The notes under the pieces are model-generated. The model ran no database searches, was not told the DNA's origin, and worked only from the letters and a program-made list of their open reading frames with translations. DNA of 64,000 nucleotides, taken from positions 62,001 to 126,000 of the forward strand of contig CAJUFY010000004.1 of the NCBI GenBank assembly GCA_910586245.1, read 5' to 3'. A program made the position numbers and the translations under genes. Position 1 is the stretch's first letter. Each line of letters opens with the position of its first letter. Source of the stretch: an uncultured Christensenella sp. GTDB lineage: Bacteria > Bacillota > Clostridia > Christensenellales > Borkfalkiaceae. Shown piece by piece: positions 59,798 through 64,000 of the stretch.

Positions 59798-61471
59798 ATG
59801 GCGCACGTTTCGTTATACCGCCGTTTCCGCCCCGACACCTTCGATAAAATGGTGCGGCAGGAACACGTGGTGCGGGTGCTGAAAAATCAGATCGAACAGA
59901 ACGCGGTGGGGCACGCTTACCTCTTTTGCGGTCCGCGCGGCACGGGAAAAACGAGCGTCGCGCGCATTTTTGCCCGCGCGATCAATTGCGAGCGCCCCGT
60001 AAACGGTTCGCCCTGCGGCGAATGCGAAACCTGTAAGTCGCTCGAGGGAGGCACGCTCGACGTAACCGAAATCGACGCGGCGTCCAACAACGGGGTCAAC
60101 GAAATGCGCGATTTGCGCGAAAAAGTGCAGTATCCGCCCGTGACGGGGAAATATAAAGTTTATATCATCGACGAAGTTCACATGCTCACAGACAGCGCGT
60201 TCAACGCGCTGTTAAAGACGCTGGAAGAACCGCCCGCGCACGCCGTATTCATTCTGGCGACGACGGAGCCGCACAAAATTCCGGCGACCATTCTATCCCG
60301 CTGTATGCGGCTGGATTTCAAGCTCATTCCCGCAGAGGATCTGGAAAAACATCTTCGTTCCATTCTCGACGCAATCGGTAAACCTTACGAAGCCGAAGCG
60401 GTGTCCGCAATCGCGCGCGCAGGCGCGGGAAGCGACAGAGATATGCTTTCCATTGCGGAAACGTGCATTGCTTACGCCGATAAACTCACTTATGAAGGCG
60501 TAACCGCCGCGCTCGGCACGGCGGACTTCCGAACGACGGCGCGGCTCGTGCGCGCGCTGGTCGACAGCGATATGCCGACCGCGCTGTTTGAAACGGAAAA
60601 CGTACTTGCCGAGGGGAAATCGGTCGGCGTGCTGCTGCGCGATCTGCTTGGATTTTTGCGTCAGGTCGCCGTGGCTAAGACGTGCGCGAGCGCAGAGAAA
60701 TTGCTGTCGCTTCCCAAAGAGATTTTTAAAACGGTAAAAGAAGTTGCGGACGCGGCGGAAGGGCGCGCGATTCTACGGGCGACGGAAATTCTTGCAAAGA
60801 CGGAAAACGAATTGCGGTTCGCTTCCTCGCCGCGGATTGCGCTGGAAACGGCGGTGATGCGGATTGCCTATCCCGAAGCGGATTACGATATCGACGCGCT
60901 GCTCGTGCGTATCGCGCGGTTGGAAGAACGGCTTGCCGCAACGCCGATGCCGCTTGCCGAAGTTCCCGTGCAAGCTTCCGCGCCCAAGAAAAAAGAAGTT
61001 GCGGCGGAAGAACCGCCCTTCGACGAGGGATTTTATATCCCGCCCGAAGAAGAGCCCGTTTTCGACGCGCCGCCGTTCGAAGAACCCGCGCCGAAGCCGT
61101 CGCCCGTTCCGAAAAAACAATCCGTTGCGCCCCCGCCTCCCGTTTCGGCGGAAAATATGACGGCGGAGGTCGCTTTCGGCAAGTTTATCCGTACGCTGCG
61201 CAAAACGAGCCGGAACGGCGTGCTGTTTACGATGTGTTCGGATTTGCTCGCCGTCTTCGAGGGCAAAAAACTGGTGCTGACCACGGACGTGGAAACGATT
61301 TTCCGTTCTCTGAATCGCGAAGAACACTATCAGATCATGGCGGATACGTTTGCGCTCGTGGGCGTGACGGAGTTTGAAATCCGTCTTGCGCGCGCGGAAA
61401 AGAAGACGGGCGCGAACGCGGTGGAAGAACTGAAAAAGAATTTTTCCGATTATCCGATCGAAATGAAATAA
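59798..61471 (+). CDS. dnaX: DNA polymerase III gamma/tau subunit
   Basis: 557 residues from the ATG at 59798 (AAAGGAGAAG upstream). Walker A is GPRGTGKT (45-52), four zinc cysteines are at 64, 73, 76 and 79, IIDEVHML is Walker B and the SRC box is LSRCMRLDF. A Pro-rich linker (about 410-480; PPFDEGFYIPPEEEP) leads to a C-terminal domain. It is the clamp-loader ATPase linking the replicase. It lies 10 bp after sigH and starts the dnaX-ybaB-recR cluster. No slippery heptamer was noticed. Confidence 0.96.
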   Translation: MAHVSLYRRFRPDTFDKMVRQEHVVRVLKNQIEQNAVGHAYLFCGPRGTGKTSVARIFARAINCERPVNGSPCGECETCKSLEGGTLDVTEIDAASNNGVNEMRDLREKVQYPPVTGKYKVYIIDEVHMLTDSAFNALLKTLEEPPAHAVFILATTEPHKIPATILSRCMRLDFKLIPAEDLEKHLRSILDAIGKPYEAEAVSAIARAGAGSDRDMLSIAETCIAYADKLTYEGVTAALGTADFRTTARLVRALVDSDMPTALFETENVLAEGKSVGVLLRDLLGFLRQVAVAKTCASAEKLLSLPKEIFKTVKEVADAAEGRAILRATEILAKTENELRFASSPRIALETAVMRIAYPEADYDIDALLVRIARLEERLAATPMPLAEVPVQASAPKKKEVAAEEPPFDEGFYIPPEEEPVFDAPPFEEPAPKPSPVPKKQSVAPPPPVSAENMTAEVAFGKFIRTLRKTSRNGVLFTMCSDLLAVFEGKKLVLTTDVETIFRSLNREEHYQIMADTFALVGVTEFEIRLARAEKKTGANAVEELKKNFSDYPIEMK

Positions 61472-61484
61472 AAAGGAGACGAAT

Positions 61485-61820
61485 ATGGCAGGATTCAATA
61501 AAGGCGGCATGGGCGGCGCAGGAATGCAGAATCTCATGAAGCAAGCGCAGAAAATGCAGGAAGAAATGAAAGAAACCGAAAAACTGCTGGACGAGTGGGA
61601 AATCGTCGGTACGGCGGGCGGCGAAGCCGTCGTCGTGTACATGAACGCGAAAAAGGTCATCGACGGCATCGAGATCGATAAATCCGTGATCGATCCCGAC
61701 GACGAAGAAATGCTCGAAGATCTGATCATGGCGGCGATTCTGGACGGCTATAAAAAGGCGGAAGAAGTATATAACGAAAAAATGGGCAAGTACGGCGGTC
61801 TCGGCGGAGGGCTCTTTTAA
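61485..61820 (+). CDS. YbaB/EbfC family nucleoid-associated protein
   Basis: 111 residues. MQNLMKQAQKMQEEM and DDEEMLEDLIMAAILDGYKKAEE are the family helices. Glycine-rich ends (GFNKGGMGGAGM, GGLGGGLF) flank the fold. AAAGGAGAC precedes the ATG. It forms tweezer-like dimers that bind DNA. It is located between dnaX and recR as in most bacteria. Confidence 0.96.
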   Translation: MAGFNKGGMGGAGMQNLMKQAQKMQEEMKETEKLLDEWEIVGTAGGEAVVVYMNAKKVIDGIEIDKSVIDPDDEEMLEDLIMAAILDGYKKAEEVYNEKMGKYGGLGGGLF

Positions 61821-62414
61821 GTGGAAGTGTTTATCGAACCGATCGGACGGCTGATGAACGAGTTTTCCAAGCTTCCCGGCGTGGGGCGCAAGACGGCGCA
61901 GCGTTACGCCTACCGCGTCATCAACATGACGGAGGGGGAAGCCCGCGCGTTTGCCGAAGCGATCGTGAACGTAAAACGGAAAGTCCGTTTTTGCCGCGTC
62001 TGCGGAAATTTTACCGAAGAGGACGTCTGCGGGATCTGCGCTTCGCGCGATCAGACGACGATCTGCGTCGTAAAAGAACCGAAGGACGTCATCGCGCTTG
62101 AAAAAGTACACGAATACAAGGGCGTATATCACGTTCTGCACGGCGTCATCGATCCGATGAACGGCGTGTCGCCCAACGATATCCGCATCAAAGAATTGCT
62201 TGCAAGGGTCAACGGGGGCGAGGTCAAAGAAGTGATCATGGCGACGAATCCCGACGTAGAGGGGGAAGCGACCGCCATGTACGTTGCAAAGCTGTTAAAA
62301 CCGCTCGGAATTCTGGTTACGCGGATTTCGCGCGGCGTGCCCGTCGGCTCGGAACTGGAATATGCCGACGAGGTAACGCTCGCCCGCGCATTGATCGAAC
62401 GGAAAGAATTATAA
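61821..62414 (+). CDS. recR: Recombination protein RecR
   Basis: 197 residues beginning with GTG on the base after the ybaB stop (GGAGG about 10 nt upstream). The helix-hairpin-helix FSKLPGVGRKTAQRYAYR, the zinc finger CRVCGNFTEEDVCGIC and the Toprim domain (VVKEPKDVIALE, NPDVEGEATAMYVAKLL) are complete. It works with RecO/RecF in gap repair. Confidence 0.97.
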   Translation: MEVFIEPIGRLMNEFSKLPGVGRKTAQRYAYRVINMTEGEARAFAEAIVNVKRKVRFCRVCGNFTEEDVCGICASRDQTTICVVKEPKDVIALEKVHEYKGVYHVLHGVIDPMNGVSPNDIRIKELLARVNGGEVKEVIMATNPDVEGEATAMYVAKLLKPLGILVTRISRGVPVGSELEYADEVTLARALIERKEL

Positions 62415-62430
62415 AACGGAGGAAGCTATC

Positions 62431-63402
62431 ATGAAAATTTCCGTATTAGGCTGCGGCAGATGGGGCTCGTTTATCGCCTGGTATCTTTCCCGCCAGGGGA
62501 ACGAAGTGTATTCCTGGGGGCCCGAAGAATCGGAATCCTACCGCGTTTTAAAAGAAACGGGGCGCAACGAATACGTGGAGCTCGACCGCAAAATTAAACT
62601 GACCTGCGATTTGCAGGAGGCGGTTTCCCGTGCGGAATCGATCGTCATTTCCATCAGTGCGCAGGGATTGCGCGGTTTTATGAAAAAGATCACCGCTTTC
62701 CCCGTTGCGGAAAAGAACTTTATTCTCTGCATGAAAGGGATCGAGGTGGAAACGGGCAAACGCCTTTCGGAAGTGTTGACGGAAAGCGGAATTTCGCCCG
62801 ACAGAATTGCGGTCTGGGTGGGTCCCGGGCACATTCAGAGCTTCGTGAACGGCGACCCGAACTGCATGGTGATCGATTCCGTAAACGAAGCGTTAAAGCG
62901 GGATTTGGTAGACCGTTTCAAGAGCGATCTCATTCGTTTTTATTACGGCAACGATCTGATCGGAACGGAAATCGGGGCGGCGGCAAAGAACGTTATGGGG
63001 ATCGCCGCGGGCGCGCTCGACGTCATCTGCGTGCCGCTGAAAGGGCCGCTCATGACGCGCGGCGCGCGCGAGGTGGCGCGGCTCATCAAAGCGATGGGCG
63101 GCAGCGAGCTTTCCGCATACGGCTTGGCGCACCTCGGCGATTACGAAACGACGCTCTTTTCGCAGTTTTCGCACAACCGCACGTACGGCGAAATGCTTGC
63201 CAAAGGTCAGCGCTTCGAAAAGCTTGCCGAAGGCGTTGCCACCTCGAAAGCAATGCGGTATTTGGGGCAAAAATACGGCGTGGAATTGCCGATTACCGAA
63301 GCCGTTTACAATGTATGTTACGGCGCGGGCGACGATATCGCGCGCTGTCGGGAGGAAATCAATAAATTGTTTTCGCGCAGCACGAAAGCGGAAATGTATT
63401 AA
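62431..63402 (+). CDS. gpsA: NAD(P)-dependent glycerol-3-phosphate dehydrogenase
   Basis: 323 residues. The Rossmann loop is GCGRWGSFIAWYL. CMKGIEVETGKRLSEVL, GPGHIQSFVNGDP and the catalytic-Lys stretch EIGAAAKNVMGIAAG are present. AYGLAHLGDYETTLFSQFSHNRTYGEML matches the substrate-binding domain. It makes glycerol 3-phosphate for phospholipids. The loop and GPGH differ from the usual GAGSWGT and GP(T/S)HA, so it belongs to a divergent GpsA branch. ACGGAGGAAG precedes the ATG. Confidence 0.9.
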   Translation: MKISVLGCGRWGSFIAWYLSRQGNEVYSWGPEESESYRVLKETGRNEYVELDRKIKLTCDLQEAVSRAESIVISISAQGLRGFMKKITAFPVAEKNFILCMKGIEVETGKRLSEVLTESGISPDRIAVWVGPGHIQSFVNGDPNCMVIDSVNEALKRDLVDRFKSDLIRFYYGNDLIGTEIGAAAKNVMGIAAGALDVICVPLKGPLMTRGAREVARLIKAMGGSELSAYGLAHLGDYETTLFSQFSHNRTYGEMLAKGQRFEKLAEGVATSKAMRYLGQKYGVELPITEAVYNVCYGAGDDIARCREEINKLFSRSTKAEMY

Positions 63403-63429
63403 AAAAAGCCCGCTCAGGCGGGCTTTTTT
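63402..63429 (+). terminator. Terminator after gpsA
   Basis: AAAAAAGCCCGC and GCGGGCTTTTTT pair around TCAG. Confidence 0.93.
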
Positions 63430-63516
63430 GCAAACGCAACTTAAAGTTGACAAATCGCAACGGGAAGTCGGTGGCGGTTGCGCGGCGTTTGTGGTATGAT
63501 CGATCCGAGGTGAAAC

Positions 63517-64000
63517 ATGACGACAGGACAAAAAATTTACGATTGCCGCCGAAAAGCGGGGATGACGCAGGAAGAACTTGCCGATCGGCTCGGCGTTTCC
63601 CGACAGGCGGTGAGCAAGTGGGAAGCCGACGCGGCGTTTCCCGAAACGGAAAAAATTCTGGAACTTTGTAAACTGTTCGGCGTTTCCGCCGACGAATTGC
63701 TCTTCGGAAAAGAGCAGGCGGAGGAACGGATTCGCGAAGACGCTTCGCCGCGGGAAGAAAAAACGTGGGGTGTGATTCATGCGGGTAACTGGCGTTACGA
63801 ATATATTTCAAAAACGAGAATTTGCGGAATTCCGCTCGTACATATCCATTTCGGGTTCGCAAAATGCCGCGCGAAGGGAATTATTGCAATCGGAAATGTC
63901 GCAACGGGGTTGGTTTCGTTCGGGTTTTTGTCGTTGGGTTTGATTTCGTTCGGGATTCTCGCCATCGGACTGTTTGCATTCGGTTCGCTTGCGCTCGGAT
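63517..64000 (+). CDS. XRE-family regulator with glycine-pentad membrane/solenoid region, 3' end missing
   Basis: At least 161 residues, cut by the window end. GAGGTG precedes the ATG, and an extended -10 (TGGTATGAT, ending 63500) lies upstream. Residues about 5-60 are an HTH_3 domain (MTQEELADRLGVSRQAVSKWE). After a charged linker, the C-terminal part has glycine exactly every fifth residue (GLVSF-GFLSL-GLISF-GILAI-GLFAF-GSLAL-G), which reads as a hydrophobic solenoid or membrane-embedded repeat. The target genes and signal are unknown. Confidence 0.8.
   Translation, partial: MTTGQKIYDCRRKAGMTQEELADRLGVSRQAVSKWEADAAFPETEKILELCKLFGVSADELLFGKEQAEERIREDASPREEKTWGVIHAGNWRYEYISKTRICGIPLVHIHFGFAKCRAKGIIAIGNVATGLVSFGFLSLGLISFGILAIGLFAFGSLALG

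Overview
The window is a contiguous piece of a bacterial chromosome of roughly 50% GC. It most likely comes from a spore-forming, anaerobic, gut-associated member of the Firmicutes (Clostridia). The evidence is SigG and SigH sporulation sigma factors, Mini-RNase III, a T-box leader, a six-gene Rnf complex, a choloylglycine (bile salt) hydrolase and a plant-glycan utilisation locus. Assignment to a Christensenellales-like lineage is only an impression from gene content. No tRNA, rRNA, CRISPR array, prophage or insertion sequence was found. Both ends are cut inside genes.

Layout. 1-20262: a carbohydrate locus on the + strand, with a membrane-anchored GH3 (5' end missing), an ABC sugar importer lacking its ATPase (binding protein and two permeases), three secreted lipoproteins (GH43, a CBM9-like protein and a 1684-residue repeat protein), then three enzymes without signal peptides (GH3, GH2, GH78). 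The picture is binding and first cuts outside, oligosaccharide import, and final hydrolysis inside. 20465-25617: a CmpB-like membrane protein, a papain-fold hydrolase, ilvA-ridA (-), a bile salt hydrolase-like enzyme, sigG and a small heavy-metal-binding protein. 25633-33192: T-box-controlled type-2 ileS, a flavin-reductase-like gene (-), and nrdR-ispG plus a PolC-derived OB/exonuclease protein.

33251-39730 (-): a Gx-transporter/HepS1-like gene followed by rnfC-D-G-E-A-B. RnfG is about twice the usual size and carries three flavinylation-type motifs, two of them in a perfect 308-bp tandem duplication. 39946-46745: an acidic Cys-containing protein, a DUF21/CBS protein, marR plus a MacB-like ABC exporter and a 25-residue microprotein, minD with a diverged minE, and a PH-like membrane protein. 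46856-53210: an aconitase-family hydratase, then lemA, DUF2207 and glpK. 53300-57946: glmM-glmS and a CPA2 antiporter (-). 58126-63402: mrnC-rlmB-sigH-dnaX-ybaB-recR-gpsA, an arrangement familiar from Firmicutes. A regulator with glycine-pentad repeats runs off the right edge.

A cross-cutting observation: at four or five genes a strong promoter places its -10 box only 6-7 nt before the ATG with no Shine-Dalgarno sequence. This predicts leaderless mRNAs, which is unusual for Firmicutes. The other strongest points for follow-up are the multi-flavin RnfG and a Min pair that seems to lack both usual membrane-targeting tails.
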